From the NCBI RefSeq assembly GCF_018408855.1, contig NZ_AP024323.1, positions 124,001 through 188,000 on the forward strand: a stretch of 64,000 bases of DNA, in the 5' to 3' direction. A model generated the notes under the pieces. That model was not told the origin of the DNA. It saw nothing but the letters and a program-made list of their open reading frames with translations, and did no database searches. Source of the stretch: Caballeronia sp. NK8 (GTDB lineage Bacteria; Pseudomonadota; Gammaproteobacteria; Burkholderiales; Burkholderiaceae). Both the position numbers and the translations under genes were made by a program. Positions 1 to 11,976 of the stretch are shown piece by piece (position 1 is the first letter of the stretch; each line of letters begins with the position of its first letter).

Positions 1-177
1 CAGAGCACCGCGCGTCTTCGACAGGAAGCGCTCGTCGAAATCCGGCGTCTGCCGACCGGCGACCCAATGCCTCTGCTCACCCCCAAAGGACAGGACATGC
101 TGGAGCGACTCGATGCGCTCTGGAAGCTTCGTTCGCGCGATGCGGACGTGAGCGAGGAACCCGACGAGACCGAGTAG
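1..177 (+). CDS. 3' end of an unidentified gene (partial)
   Basis: A frame open from the first base ends at TAG 175-177 and gives 58 residues. It contains LPTGDPMPLLTPKGQDMLER and ends in an acidic tail rich in Asp and Glu. I recognise no domain. The next gene starts 64 bases later on the same strand. A short hairpin (GCTTGC at 187-192, GCAAGC at 197-202) follows the stop and could be a weak terminator. Because the start lies outside the window, the coding call rests only on the open frame and plausible composition. Confidence 0.4.
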   Translation, partial: QSTARLRQEALVEIRRLPTGDPMPLLTPKGQDMLERLDALWKLRSRDADVSEEPDETE

Positions 178-241
178 GCCGAGCATGCTTGCGCTCGCAA
201 GCGTATTCTGTGTGTCGTTCTCGTCCACACGGAGCCCGCAC

Positions 242-1072
242 GTGACTCAATCGAAACAACTGACCGTCGCATTGCTCGGCGCAGGCAGCATGGGATCGGG
301 CGTCGGCCGCGCGTTGACGCAAGCGGGCGCGCGCGTGCTGACATCGCTCGAAGGCCGGAGCGCCGCAAGCGCATCGCGCGCACGCGAGGCCGGCATGGAG
401 GACGCGAGTCTCGAAAGCCTCGCGGCGTGCGAGTTCATTTTGTCGATCGTGCCGCCCGCCGTCGCGATCGAAACCGCGCAGCGCATGGTGCCCGTGCTCG
501 AACGCGCGAGCGTACGGCCGCTTTATATCGACTGCAACGCGATCAATCCCGATACCGTCAGGAAGATCGCGCGCACGCTGGAGCCGACCGGCACGCCATT
601 CGTCGATGGCGCGATCATCGGCCAGCCTTCCTCGCCGAAGTTCTACGTGTCCGGCCCGCACGCACGGCACGCGCAACCGCTCGCCGATGCAGGCCTCGAC
701 GTGCGCGTGCTCGATGGACCGGTCGGCGCGGCGTCCGCGCTCAAGATGTCGTATGCGGGCATCACGAAGGGGCTGACGGCGCTCGGCTCGGCGATGTCGC
801 TCGCCGCGCTGCGCAACGGCGCGGGCGACGCATTGTTCGCCGAACTCGCGCAGAGTCAGCCCGCGCTGGCCGCGTGGCTCGCGGTCAACGTGCCGCGCAT
901 GCCGCCGAAGGCGTATCGCTGGGTCGCGGAGATGGAGGAGATCGCGCAGTTCATCGGCGAGGAGTTCGCAGAGCATCGCATCTACGAAGGCGCGGCCGGG
1001 CTGTACGCGCGGCTTGCAGAAGACAAGGACGCGACCGACGCGCTCGAACGCTTCTTCAACGCAGCACGTTAA
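242..1072 (+). CDS. NAD(P)-binding 6-phosphogluconate dehydrogenase-like oxidoreductase (DUF1932)
   Basis: A 276-residue cytosolic protein. The N terminus is a Rossmann fold with the dinucleotide motif GAGSMGSG about 13 residues in. The middle carries GPVGAASALKMSYAG, where the lysine matches the catalytic position of the beta-hydroxyacid dehydrogenase superfamily. The C-terminal half resembles the DUF1932 helical domain. I start it at GTG 242, which has GGAG seven bases upstream. An in-frame ATG at 185 would add a poorly conserved stretch and overlaps the hairpin after the previous gene. The substrate is unknown. Its stop overlaps the stop of the convergent MocR gene by four bases, so the two share no intergenic terminator. 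Confidence 0.8.
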   Translation: MTQSKQLTVALLGAGSMGSGVGRALTQAGARVLTSLEGRSAASASRAREAGMEDASLESLAACEFILSIVPPAVAIETAQRMVPVLERASVRPLYIDCNAINPDTVRKIARTLEPTGTPFVDGAIIGQPSSPKFYVSGPHARHAQPLADAGLDVRVLDGPVGAASALKMSYAGITKGLTALGSAMSLAALRNGAGDALFAELAQSQPALAAWLAVNVPRMPPKAYRWVAEMEEIAQFIGEEFAEHRIYEGAAGLYARLAEDKDATDALERFFNAAR

Positions 1073-2493
1073 GCGCGCGCGGCTGCGGTTTCCGTCATCG
1101 CTTCGAAGAAGCGCGTCGCGCGCCGGTCGCCCGCATACGCCGAATTGATACGCACCCACGGACACGCTTCGCCGTTCGGGCGGTAATAGCTGCCCGGCGC
1201 GAGCGTCACGCCGAACTTCACGGCTTCGTCGACGAGCACGGCCGAATCGTCGATGCCCGGCACTTTCGCCCACACGAAGTTGCCGCCGCCCGGCTCATCG
1301 AACACGTCCCAGCCATAGCCTTCGAGCGTTTGCACCGCGCTCGATAGCGAATCGCGCACGCGCTTGCGCAGCCGCTCCAGATACTTGCGATAGGTGCCGC
1401 GCTCCAGCAGGCTTGCCGCGACGCTTTCCGCGAAACGCGTGCCGCCGAGGCTCGTCAGCACCTTCACGTCGACGAGATTCTTCACGAGTTCGCGATTCGC
1501 CGCGAGATAGCCGATCCGCAGCGACGACGACAAGGTCTTCGACAACCCGCCGACATAGATCACGCGATCGAACTGATCGAGCGATGCGAGCCTTTGGGTC
1601 GGCACGGCCTGGAAGTCGGCGTAGATATCGTCCTCGACAATCGTGAAGCCGTGCTGCGTCGCGAGTTGCAGCAGCCTGAACGCGACCTGCGGCGCGATGT
1701 TCGTCGCGGTCGGATTCTGGAACACGGTATTGATGAAGAAGAGCTTCGGCTGATGCTGCTTCAACAGCGCCTCGGCGACATCGATATCCGGGCCGTTCGC
1801 GAGCCGCGGCACGCCCACGAGCCGTACGCCCTGCAGCTTGAGCAGCCCGAACAGGTTGTAGTAGCCGGGGTCTTCGACGAGCACCGTATCGCCCGGCTTC
1901 AACATGTAGCGCACGATCAGATCGAGCGCCTGACTCGCGCCGTTCGTGATCATCACGTTCGGCAGATCGGCGTTGATGCCGAGCGCGTTGATACGCATCA
2001 CGACCTGCTGGCGCAGCGTGGTGTCGCCGTGAGGAATCGCGTAGTCGATCACACTCGGCACGTCGACGCGCGAGGACTGGCGGATCGCCTGCGTGAGACC
2101 GTCCACGTCGCGCCACGCTTCGGGAATGAAGCCGCTCGACAACTTGAGCGTCTCGCCGGGATAGTTGAACTGCTGGAGGATCTGGTTCGATTCCTCTTCC
2201 GCGAGGCGCGGATTGCAATTGCCGGCGTTACTCTCGCGTTCCTCGACATGATTGGCCACGTAGAAGCCGGAACCGTGCTTCGGCTGAATCAGTCCGCGCG
2301 ACGCGAGACGGTCATACGCCTCGATCACCGGGAAACGGCTGATGCGCTGCTCGGCGGCCAGCTGACGGATCGACGGCAGCTTCGCGCCCGCGAGCACGCG
2401 GCGCGAGCGGATCATCGCCTCGATCTGGTTGACGATCTGCTCGGTCAGCGGCACGCCGGTGCCGCCGTCGATGTGAAGCGGAAGTGCGTTCAT
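1069..2493 (-). CDS. MocR-type (GntR family) PLP-dependent transcriptional regulator
   Basis: A 474-residue regulator of usual MocR length. Residues about 12-80 form a winged helix of the GntR type (PLTEQIVNQIEAMIRSRR, then SRFPVIEAYDRLASRGLIQP). The rest is a fold-type I aminotransferase-like domain with TNGASQALDL, the Asp-containing VEDDIYADF and the PLP-lysine motif GGLSKTLSSSLRIGY. Such proteins sense PLP or amino-acid-derived ligands and often activate a divergent gene. Here the divergent neighbour is the DUF2917 gene, and the shared spacer holds repeated AACTGTTC boxes, one inverted pair ending about 10 bases from this start codon. I infer that it regulates itself and the DUF2917 gene. 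The effector is unknown. Confidence 0.88.
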   Translation of the reverse strand: MNALPLHIDGGTGVPLTEQIVNQIEAMIRSRRVLAGAKLPSIRQLAAEQRISRFPVIEAYDRLASRGLIQPKHGSGFYVANHVEERESNAGNCNPRLAEEESNQILQQFNYPGETLKLSSGFIPEAWRDVDGLTQAIRQSSRVDVPSVIDYAIPHGDTTLRQQVVMRINALGINADLPNVMITNGASQALDLIVRYMLKPGDTVLVEDPGYYNLFGLLKLQGVRLVGVPRLANGPDIDVAEALLKQHQPKLFFINTVFQNPTATNIAPQVAFRLLQLATQHGFTIVEDDIYADFQAVPTQRLASLDQFDRVIYVGGLSKTLSSSLRIGYLAANRELVKNLVDVKVLTSLGGTRFAESVAASLLERGTYRKYLERLRKRVRDSLSSAVQTLEGYGWDVFDEPGGGNFVWAKVPGIDDSAVLVDEAVKFGVTLAPGSYYRPNGEACPWVRINSAYAGDRRATRFFEAMTETAAARA

Positions 2494-2502
2494 GATGTCG
2501 GA

Positions 2503-2708
2503 AACTGTTCAGTGAATCGCGGTGAACAGTTCGATTTCTCTGTTCGCCAGTGTCGTGGCGACATTCGAACCCATCCGAAAAGCCCCGTCAAGACTGGCCG
2601 AACGGCTAAGCGAAGTGTTTTTAAAGTGTCAGATCGATATGAACTGTTCACCCAATTTAGCTTAACAGTTCTGCTCTAACTGTTCATAAGTGTTCATTCA
2701 AACTGTTC
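2503..2708. promoter_or_regulatory. AACTGTTC operator array between mocR and the DUF2917 gene
   Basis: Exact AACTGTTC or its complement GAACAGTT occurs at 2503-2510, 2524-2531, 2642-2649, 2678-2685 and 2701-2708. One-mismatch copies lie at 2663-2670 (TAACAGTT) and 2688-2695 (AAGTGTTC). Boxes 2503/2524 and 2642/2663 are inverted pairs with the same 13-base gap, so each pair is centred two helical turns apart. The last three boxes are direct repeats. A possible -10 (TAATAG, 2722-2727) places the 2701 box at the -35 of the DUF2917 gene, as expected for an activator. The first pair lies just upstream of the mocR start, as expected for autoregulation. Binding by MocR is inferred. Confidence 0.7.
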
Positions 2709-2791
2709 GAAATCAGTCGAATAATAGGATCAACGGCTGCTATTGAATGCGAATGCGGCCTTCCAGTTAGACGATCCGAAGGAGCAGCATC

Positions 2792-3115
2792 ATGCGTGAA
2801 ATCCGCACATTTGAACTCGATCGGCGCGACGCGCCGACGCGCTGGGTAATCGACCGGCCTCAAATCCTGCGCGTAACGCGCGGGCAAATCTGGGTGACCA
2901 TCGAAGGCGCAGCCGATGATTACTGGCTGGACGCGGGCGCATCCGTCGAGTTGAAGCCTTACACGACGATCTGGGTCAGCGGAACGGAGGACGCGAGCTG
3001 GTTCTCGCTGGCATCCGACTCGACGCGGGGCGGCGCGCGGCGCTTGGCCGAAATCGTCCGCGTGTGGCTTGGGCGCCGTCCGATGTCCGTGAAGCTCGCG
3101 ACCTTCAAGGCGTAG
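2792..3115 (+). CDS. DUF2917 domain protein
   Basis: A 107-residue soluble protein with AAGGAG shortly before its ATG. Residues 1-75 match the small beta-rich, cupin-like DUF2917 pattern: RVTRGQIWVTIEG, then DYWLDAGASVELKP and TIWVSGTEDASWFSLA. The C terminus is basic (VWLGRRPMSVKLATFKA). No enzyme residues stand out and the function is unknown. It is divergent from the MocR regulator and sits downstream of the operator array, so it is the likely target of that regulator. It ends just before the terminator of the convergent acnA operon. Confidence 0.75.
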   Translation: MREIRTFELDRRDAPTRWVIDRPQILRVTRGQIWVTIEGAADDYWLDAGASVELKPYTTIWVSGTEDASWFSLASDSTRGGARRLAEIVRVWLGRRPMSVKLATFKA

Positions 3116-3117
3116 GA

Positions 3118-3144
3118 CAAAAAAAACCCGGCCGTAGCCGGGTT
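3118..3144 (-). terminator. Rho-independent terminator of the mdh-acnA operon
   Basis: The perfect stem AACCCGGC/GCCGGGTT (3125-3132 and 3137-3144) with loop CGTA is followed, on the minus strand, by an unbroken U run (A run on the plus strand from 3119). A second stem, CCGCGCTC/GAGCGCGG (3153-3160 and 3165-3172), lies between it and the acnA stop. It may also serve the convergent DUF2917 gene, but the plus strand lacks a T run after the stem. Confidence 0.85.
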
Positions 3145-3193
3145 CAATGTTCCCGCGCTCTTTCGAGCGCGGTCACCTGCAAAACAAGCTTGC

Positions 3194-5899
<2,706 letters not shown>

Positions 5900-5949
5900 G
5901 GTTATTTTCCTTGGACTAAGACGAGGAAATTGCTCTGGTTGCTGTCAGG

Positions 5950-7401
5950 CTAAATCACATACAGATCGACGTATTCATTGACCGGCATCGCTTCGAGCGT
6001 TGCCTGATCGAGCGATGCCGCGAGGATCGCTTGCTGTTGCTTCTGCGGAAAACGGCGCGCGAGGTTCGTCCTGAACTTCTCGACGAGCAGAGGTATGCCG
6101 TCCGCGCGGCGGCGCTTGTGACCGATCGGATACTCGACCGCGATTTCATCGAGTTTCGTGCCGTCGCTGAATTCGACGGTCAACGCGTTCGCGATCGAGC
6201 GCTTCTCCGGGTCGTGATAATCCTTCGTGTATTGCGGGTCTTCCACGCATTCCATCTTCGCGCGCAGCGTGTCGATGCGCGGGTCCTGCGCGATGGCGTC
6301 TTCGTAATCGGGAGCGGTGAGGCGGCCGTGAATCAGCGGCACGGCGATCATGTACTGAATGCAGTGATCGCGGTCCGCCGGGTTGTTGAGCGGCCCCTTC
6401 TTGTCGATGATGCGAATCGCCGCTTCGTGCGTGCGGATCGTGATACGCCTGATGTCATCGACGGACTTGCCGGTTTCCTTGAGCTTGCCGTGCAAAGTCA
6501 TCGCGGCTTCGACCGCGGTCTGCGCGTGGAATTCGGCAGGGAACGCGATCTTGAACAGCACGTTCTCCATCACGTACGAGCCGTACGGACGCTCGAACGT
6601 GAAGGCGTTGCCCTTGAAGAGCACATCGTAAAAGCCCCACGTTTTGGCGGTCAGAACGGACGGATAGCCCATCTCGCCGGTCTTCGCGATCAGCGCGAGA
6701 CGCACCGCGCGCGAGGTGGCGTCGCCCGCGGCCCACGACTTGCGCGAGCCCGTATTCGGCGCATGACGATACGTGCGCAGCGAATGGCCATCGACGAAGG
6801 CCAGGGAAACAGCGTTGATGAGCTCGTCGCGCGTGAGGCCGATCATCTGCCCGACGACTGCCGTGGAAGCCAGTTTCACGAGCAGCACATGATCGAGACC
6901 GACCTTGTTGAACGAGTTTTCGAGCGCGATGCAGCCTTGAATTTCGTGCGCCTTGATCATCGCGATCAGGACGTCTTTCATGTCGAGCGGCTGCTTGCCC
7001 GAGGCGATCGCGTTACGCGAAAGCCAGTCGGCGGTAGCCAGAATGCCGCCGAGGTTATCCGACGGATGGCCCCATTCGGCGGCGAGCCAGGTGTCGTTGA
7101 AGTCGAGCCAGCGGATCATCGCGCCGATGTTGAACGCGGCCTGAACCGGGTCGAGCTGGAATTGCGTGCCGGGCACTTTCGCGCCGTTGGGGACGATCGT
7201 GCCGGGCACGATCGGTCCCATCAGCTTGGTGCAGGCGGGGTAGGAGAGGGCTTCGAGTCCGCAACCGAGCGTGTCGATCAGGCAGTTGCGCGCCGTTTCG
7301 AGCGCAAGCGCACTGTCGACACGCCAGGTCAGCACGTAGTCGACTATCTCGACGAGTACCTTGTCCGGATCAGGCCGGATGTTGGAGGTCGGTGCGGACA
7401 T
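5950..7401 (-). CDS. prpD: 2-methylcitrate dehydratase (MmgE/PrpD family)
   Basis: A 483-residue protein of the same length as classical PrpD, dehydrating 2-methylcitrate in propionate breakdown. Family signatures include [10 protein letters not shown] near the N terminus, [23 protein letters not shown], and [20 protein letters not shown] in the middle. The C-terminal domain carries [22 protein letters not shown] lies about eight bases before the ATG. It lies 31 bases downstream of the MliC-like gene and 50 upstream of acnA. PrpD proteins can have side aconitase activity. No PrpB lyase is seen in the window. Confidence 0.93.
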   Translation of the reverse strand: MSAPTSNIRPDPDKVLVEIVDYVLTWRVDSALALETARNCLIDTLGCGLEALSYPACTKLMGPIVPGTIVPNGAKVPGTQFQLDPVQAAFNIGAMIRWLDFNDTWLAAEWGHPSDNLGGILATADWLSRNAIASGKQPLDMKDVLIAMIKAHEIQGCIALENSFNKVGLDHVLLVKLASTAVVGQMIGLTRDELINAVSLAFVDGHSLRTYRHAPNTGSRKSWAAGDATSRAVRLALIAKTGEMGYPSVLTAKTWGFYDVLFKGNAFTFERPYGSYVMENVLFKIAFPAEFHAQTAVEAAMTLHGKLKETGKSVDDIRRITIRTHEAAIRIIDKKGPLNNPADRDHCIQYMIAVPLIHGRLTAPDYEDAIAQDPRIDTLRAKMECVEDPQYTKDYHDPEKRSIANALTVEFSDGTKLDEIAVEYPIGHKRRRADGIPLLVEKFRTNLARRFPQKQQQAILAASLDQATLEAMPVNEYVDLYVI

Positions 7402-7432
7402 CGAGGGATTCCTGATGTAAATGCTGCCTGAG

Positions 7433-7951
7433 TTAGTTCACGTTCTTGATCAGCGCTTCAGACTGCGTGGGGGCGGCACCGCCCGCAGCCATTTCCGGCG
7501 TCACGCACTCGTCGGCCAGGCGCGACGAGTCTTTGTCCGAGAACAACATCGCTTTCGACGGGATCACGACGAGATCCATGCCCGTCGCCGAATCGTGGAA
7601 ACGGTCGGCGCCGGTCGTCGTGTCCTGACGCGGCAGCTTGTAGTCCTTCTTGGCCCAGTTCACCGTGACGATGGTGTCACGCTTCATGTCGCCTTTCAGA
7701 TAGAAAGTATTGCCGTCCTTGCACGACCACTTCACTGCACCTTCGGGGATCGGATCGACCTTGGCCGCCGCGGCCGCTTCGGCCTTGGGGCTGCGCTTGA
7801 TCAGGCGGCGAGCCGGTGCGGGTCGCTTGGCCGTGGACGTGGCCTTGGCCTTGCTCGCGTCGGTCGTCGTCGCAGCGAAGGCGTCGACGCTGACGAAGAC
7901 GCTCGTCGTTGCCAGCGTGCCGGCGATTGCAGCGATCAGAAGTTTATTCAT
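7433..7951 (-). CDS. Secreted MliC-like (C-type lysozyme inhibitor fold) protein
   Basis: From the chosen ATG the protein has 172 residues. It starts with an uncleaved-looking basic tip, a hydrophobic stretch ([17 protein letters not shown]) and a likely signal-peptidase site after VDAFA. A lysine/alanine-rich linker follows, then a domain beginning [13 protein letters not shown] and ending [10 protein letters not shown]. The order (W-x-C-x-D/N-G near the start, a basic and hydroxyl-rich core, a closing Cys) resembles MliC/PliC inhibitors of vertebrate C-type lysozyme, with the two cysteines able to form the usual disulphide. An upstream ATG at 7972 is possible, but AAAGG sits correctly only for 7951. 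It is embedded between prpC and prpD. The function is inferred from pattern only. Confidence 0.6.
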   Translation of the reverse strand: MNKLLIAAIAGTLATTSVFVSVDAFAATTTDASKAKATSTAKRPAPARRLIKRSPKAEAAAAAKVDPIPEGAVKWSCKDGNTFYLKGDMKRDTIVTVNWAKKDYKLPRQDTTTGADRFHDSATGMDLVVIPSKAMLFSDKDSSRLADECVTPEMAAGGAAPTQSEALIKNVN

Positions 7952-8039
7952 CGAAAAACCTTTCAAAAACATTGGGGTTGAAAACAGAGTGCAGCGCGGC
8001 GTGGATTGTCGTTCATATCGAATCCGATCGCGCAGCCCT

Positions 8040-9212
8040 CTATTTTCGCTTATTTATCGGGAGGAACTTCAAATTCTCCGGTCCGGTGTAATTCGCACTG
8101 GGCCGAATGATCTTGTTGTCGATGCGTTGCTCGATGATGTGCGCCGCCCATCCCGAGGTGCGCGAGATCACGAACAGCGGCGTGAACATGGCCGTGGGCA
8201 CGCCCATCATGTGATACGAGACCGCGCTGAACCAGTCGAGGTTCGGGAACATTTTCTTCGCGTCCCACATCACCGATTCGAGCCGCTCGGCGATGTCGAA
8301 AAGCTTCGTGTCGCCGGCTTCCTTCGACAGCTTCTTCGCGACTTCCTTGATGACCTTGTTGCGCGGATCGGAGATCGTGTACACGGGGTGGCCGAAGCCG
8401 ATGACCACTTCCTTGTTTTCGACGCGCCGCTTGATGTCGCTTTCCGCTTCGTCGGGCGTCTGATAGCGCGACTGGATTTCGAACGCGACTTCGTTCGCGC
8501 CGCCATGCTTCGGACCGCGCAGCGCGCCGATGGCGCCGGTGATCGCCGAATACATGTCCGAACCCGTGCCCGCGATCACGCGCGCGGTGAACGTCGACGC
8601 ATTGAATTCGTGCTCGGCATACAGGTTGAGCGACACATGCATCGCATCGACCCACGACTTCGAGGGCGCCACGCCATGCAGCAGATGCAGAAAGTGTCCG
8701 CCGATGGAATCGTCGTCGGTTTCGACTTCGATGCGTTTGCCGTTGTGCGAATAGTGATACCAGTAGAGCAGCATCGAACCGAGCGAGGCCATCAGGCGAT
8801 CGGCGATGTCCTTCGCGCCCGGCACGTTGTGATCGTCCTTCTCCGGCAGCAGCGTGCCGAGCACGGACACGCCGGTACGCATCACGTCCATCGGATGCGC
8901 GGACGCGGGAATCCATTCCAGCGCGGCCTTGAGGTTCGCGGGCAGGCCGCGCAACGCCTTCAGCTTCGTCTTGTACGCTTTCAGTTCGGCAGCGTTGGGC
9001 AGCTTGCCGTGCACGAGCAGATGCGCGATTTCTTCGAATTCGGAAGTGGTCGCGACATCGAGAATGTCATAGCCGCGATAGTGCAGGTCATTGCCGGTCT
9101 TGCCGACCGTGCACAGCGCGGTATTGCCCGCGGTCACGCCGGACAGCGCGACGGATTTCTTCGGCTTGAATGCGCCGGTTGCGGGTGCGTCGGTCGATGC
9201 GGTATCGGTCAT
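8040..9212 (-). CDS. prpC: 2-methylcitrate synthase / citrate synthase
   Basis: A 390-residue citrate-synthase-fold enzyme, shorter than GltA, as expected for PrpC. It condenses propionyl-CoA (or acetyl-CoA) with oxaloacetate. Motifs include [11 protein letters not shown] near the N terminus, [18 protein letters not shown] with a catalytic histidine, [16 protein letters not shown], and [16 protein letters not shown] with the second active-site region. I choose the ATG at 9212 ([10 protein letters not shown]), with AAGGAG and GGAG upstream. A further ATG at 9242 only adds ten residues. It is 69 bases after the CoA-ester lyase gene in the mdh operon. The window thus has two citrate synthases, the other being gltA. 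Confidence 0.92.
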   Translation of the reverse strand: MTDTASTDAPATGAFKPKKSVALSGVTAGNTALCTVGKTGNDLHYRGYDILDVATTSEFEEIAHLLVHGKLPNAAELKAYKTKLKALRGLPANLKAALEWIPASAHPMDVMRTGVSVLGTLLPEKDDHNVPGAKDIADRLMASLGSMLLYWYHYSHNGKRIEVETDDDSIGGHFLHLLHGVAPSKSWVDAMHVSLNLYAEHEFNASTFTARVIAGTGSDMYSAITGAIGALRGPKHGGANEVAFEIQSRYQTPDEAESDIKRRVENKEVVIGFGHPVYTISDPRNKVIKEVAKKLSKEAGDTKLFDIAERLESVMWDAKKMFPNLDWFSAVSYHMMGVPTAMFTPLFVISRTSGWAAHIIEQRIDNKIIRPSANYTGPENLKFLPINKRK

Positions 9213-9281
9213 GCTCTCCAGTCTCCTTACGTACGCGCGCAATGCGGCGTTACTTGTTGTGCTTGAAGAACGCGCTCGTGC

Positions 9282-10334
9282 TCATGCCTCTGAAGCCGGC
9301 GCGGCGAAGAGCGGCGCGCAATCGTCGGGCATCGTCTGGCCGGTTGCGCGCGCGCGGCGCAGCACCGACCAGTAATAGCGATAACTCGCGCGGTCGTGCA
9401 GCGTGTCGCCGTGACGCGTCGGGCCCCACTGCGCGCGTTGCGCTTCGAGCAGGATCGCGGCGGCGAGCGCGATTTCCTCCGCGCGCGGCGAGAAGGCCTC
9501 GACGATCGGCCTGATCTGGTCCGGATGGATGCTCCACATGCGCGTGTAGCCGAATTCGTTGCGGGCGCGCGCGGCATCGTTCGCGACGATGCTCATGTCG
9601 CGCACTTCCGTCGACACATTGTGCGACGGCACCTTGCCGTGCGCGTGACACGCAGCCGCGATCTCGAGCTTCGCGCGCCGCACGAGCGGGTGCTCGAACT
9701 GGCCGGGCGAGCGCATCGCGGTATCGGGAATCGCGCCGTTGTGCGCCGAGACGAAATCCATCAGGCCGAAACTCAGCGATTCGACACCGGGCAGCGCGGC
9801 GAGTTCGAACGCTTCCGCGAGCGCGCCGTGCGTCTCGATCAGCAGATGACAGGGAACGGGCTTCTGAATGCCGAACTCACAGCGCGAGGCTTCGATGAAA
9901 GCCACCATCTCGGCGGCATCGAAGACGCTGCGGATCTTCGGCAGCATGATGAAGGCGGGCGCCTGCTTCGCGTGGCGCAGGATGATGCGCACGTCGTCGC
10001 GCCACGCGCGATGATGAAAGTCGTGGATACGCACGCCGACTCGCCCGAAACGGTCTTCGTCGCCACCCACGAACGATGCGACCAGCTCCGCGTGCTCGAC
10101 CTCATGACCGACCTGCGCACCGTCTTCGCAATCGAGCGTGATGTCGAATACCGGGCCGAGTTGCGCCTGCAACGCCAGCGATTTCTTCATCAGCTTCTCG
10201 CTGCCGGCGTAGTGATCGCAGGGCGGAAGCACGGCGGGTTGCGGTTCGCCGTCAAACAGCACTTCGGCGGGAGTGAGAGCGCGCATTGTCGGCGTCGGGT
10301 CCGAGTTGGGGAAGTGAATTCGAACTTGGCTCAT
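9282..10334 (-). CDS. HpcH/HpaI aldolase / citrate lyase beta-type CoA-ester lyase
   Basis: A 350-residue TIM-barrel protein of the CitE/malyl-CoA lyase family. It has the metal- and CoA-site motif FDITLDCEDGAQ near residue 70, arginine- and acid-rich VRIHDFHHRAWRDDVR, and LSFGLMDFVSAHNG. The family cleaves or forms C-C bonds of malyl-, citramalyl- or beta-methylmalyl-CoA in a Mg2+-dependent way, but the substrate cannot be read from sequence. The first ATG (MSQVRIHFPN) is used. An internal ATG at residue 17 is an alternative, and neither has a clear ribosome site. It sits between mdh and prpC, suggesting a link to C4/glyoxylate or propionyl-CoA metabolism. Confidence 0.82.
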   Translation of the reverse strand: MSQVRIHFPNSDPTPTMRALTPAEVLFDGEPQPAVLPPCDHYAGSEKLMKKSLALQAQLGPVFDITLDCEDGAQVGHEVEHAELVASFVGGDEDRFGRVGVRIHDFHHRAWRDDVRIILRHAKQAPAFIMLPKIRSVFDAAEMVAFIEASRCEFGIQKPVPCHLLIETHGALAEAFELAALPGVESLSFGLMDFVSAHNGAIPDTAMRSPGQFEHPLVRRAKLEIAAACHAHGKVPSHNVSTEVRDMSIVANDAARARNEFGYTRMWSIHPDQIRPIVEAFSPRAEEIALAAAILLEAQRAQWGPTRHGDTLHDRASYRYYWSVLRRARATGQTMPDDCAPLFAAPASEA

Positions 10335-10349
10335 GCTTCTGATTCGGCC

Positions 10350-10448
10350 GCGCTCGAAAGATCCTCAGGCGGATCTTCAAGCGCGATCGGATCAGGCGCG
10401 AACGCGCTCGGGCGTTCGCGCTGACGGGAAGCGCCGCTCGCGCTTCCC
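10350..10448. other. Three consecutive stem-loops between mdh and the CoA-ester lyase gene
   Basis: Perfect stems are AAGATCC/GGATCTT (10358-10364 and 10371-10377, extended outward by GCGCT 10350-10354 and AGCGC 10380-10384), GCGCGAACGC/GCGTTCGCGC (10396-10405 and 10412-10421), and GGGAAGCG/CGCTTCCC (10426-10433 and 10441-10448). None is followed by a T run on the minus strand, so they are not classical terminators. They fill almost the whole 129-base spacer and could stabilise or process the mdh message. Confidence 0.7.
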
Positions 10449-10463
10449 TTTCAAACGACGTGC

Positions 10464-11450
10464 TTACTTGCCGAGCAGATGCGCGACGCCGTCACGCTCT
10501 TCGAGCAGCTCGTTGAGCGTGCCGTCCATCTTCTCGCGCGAGAACGCGTCGATTTCCAGGCCTTCGACGCGCTTGTACTCGCCGTTTTCGCACGTGACGG
10601 GCACGCCGTAGATGATGTCTTCCGGAATGCCGTACGTGCCGTCCGACGGAATGCCCATCGTGACCCACTTGCCGTTCGTGCCGAGCACCCAGTCACGCAC
10701 GTGATCGATGGCCGCGTTGGCCGCCGATGCCGCCGACGACAGGCCGCGCGCTTCGATGATCGCAGCGCCGCGCTTGCCGACGGTCGGGATGAAGGTGTTG
10801 CGGTTCCATTCGTCGTCGCTGATGAGCTTCGTGAGGTCCTGGCCTTCGGCGGTCGCGAAGCGGAAGTCCGGGTACATCGTCGGCGAGTGGTTGCCCCACA
10901 CGGCGAGCTTTTCGATCGACGCGACCGGCTTGCCCGACTTGGCAGCCAGTTGCGACAGCGCGCGGTTGTGGTCCAGACGCAGCATGGCGGTGAAGTTCTT
11001 CTTCGGCAGATCCGGCGCCGACTTCATCGCGATGTACGCGTTCGTGTTCGCCGGGTTGCCGACGACCAGCACCTTGACGTCGCGGCTCGCGACATCGTTC
11101 AGCGCCTTGCCCTGGACCGTGAAGATCTCGGCGTTCGCCGACAGCAGGTCCTTGCGCTCCATGCCCTTCGAACGCGGACGCGCACCGACGAGCAGCGCGA
11201 CGTCGGCATCCTTGAACGCGACCTTGGGATCGTCCGTGACGACCACGCCGGCGAGCAGCGGGAAGGCGCAGTCTTCCAGTTCCATCACGACGCCCTTCAC
11301 GGCGCCTTGCGCTTGCGGCAGATCGAGCAACTGAAGAATCACGGGCTGGTCTTTGCCGAGCAGATCGCCGTTGGCGATGCGGAACAGCAGCGAGTAGCCG
11401 ATTTGACCTGCGGCGCCGGTGACGGCAACGCGCTTTGCGGACTTAGCCAT
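10464..11450 (-). CDS. mdh: Malate dehydrogenase (NAD-dependent)
   Basis: A 328-residue cytosolic enzyme oxidising malate to oxaloacetate in the TCA cycle. The N terminus carries the Rossmann motif [13 protein letters not shown]. The substrate loop [16 protein letters not shown] contains the mobile-loop arginines, [10 protein letters not shown] follows, and the active-site histidine lies in [21 protein letters not shown] lies just upstream of the ATG. It is the first gene of the minus-strand operon leading to acnA. A possible -10 (TAAAAT on the minus strand, 11495-11500) lies about 45 bases upstream. Confidence 0.96.
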   Translation of the reverse strand: MAKSAKRVAVTGAAGQIGYSLLFRIANGDLLGKDQPVILQLLDLPQAQGAVKGVVMELEDCAFPLLAGVVVTDDPKVAFKDADVALLVGARPRSKGMERKDLLSANAEIFTVQGKALNDVASRDVKVLVVGNPANTNAYIAMKSAPDLPKKNFTAMLRLDHNRALSQLAAKSGKPVASIEKLAVWGNHSPTMYPDFRFATAEGQDLTKLISDDEWNRNTFIPTVGKRGAAIIEARGLSSAASAANAAIDHVRDWVLGTNGKWVTMGIPSDGTYGIPEDIIYGVPVTCENGEYKRVEGLEIDAFSREKMDGTLNELLEERDGVAHLLGK

Positions 11451-11976
11451 TGAGAACTCTCCTGGACGATGCGTGGAACGCTAGGGAAAACGCCATTTTA
11501 TGCGCGTTACGCAAAGCGTTGATGAAGACATGCCGGCCATGCCGTGCGCGAATCATCGAAAGCGGGCGCCACCTGGCGTTGCGCGCGTTCGTTCGTGGAT
11601 TCGCGCCGCGTAAATGAATGAGCGGGCGTGACTGCCATGTCATGAATCCTTCTTCGAGCGCGAGGCGTGCGGAGTTGTTCAGGAAGGACGCGGGGATTTC
11701 GCTCGAGTCTGACGGCAACGCGCCCATTCGGGACGGCGCTTGACGTTGCGAGGCATGGGGCAGGCAGCGGGGCGCGAATCGAATGGCCGATCGGCGTGAG
11801 GCGAAAGCGAAAGGGCGTGCCTGGCGGTATGGTGCGCGATGCGTGGCTGCCGCGACCCGAGATGTTCCCGAGGCCGAAAACACGCTGACCGGCGGTTCCT
11901 GCGCTCTCGCAACGACCCGCAAACCCTTGCTCGCCAAGGAGTGTAGGATTGCCGGAAGGTAAAGTCAACACTATCT
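11451..11976. other. Divergent mdh/gntR spacer, mdh side
   Basis: This stretch of over 500 bases holds no gene I can support. The minus-strand -10-like TAAAAT at 11495-11500 would put the mdh start site near 11488 and give a 38-base leader. A weak -35 (ATCAAC) lies 17 bases before it. Open frames on the minus strand through here are Arg/Ala/Ser-rich and look like chance frames. The rest shows no strong inverted repeats. Confidence 0.4.

Noticed and set aside
185..241. Upstream ATG extension of the DUF1932 oxidoreductase
   Set aside because: The added residues do not fit the Rossmann start and overlap a hairpin; GTG 242 has a clear ribosome site.
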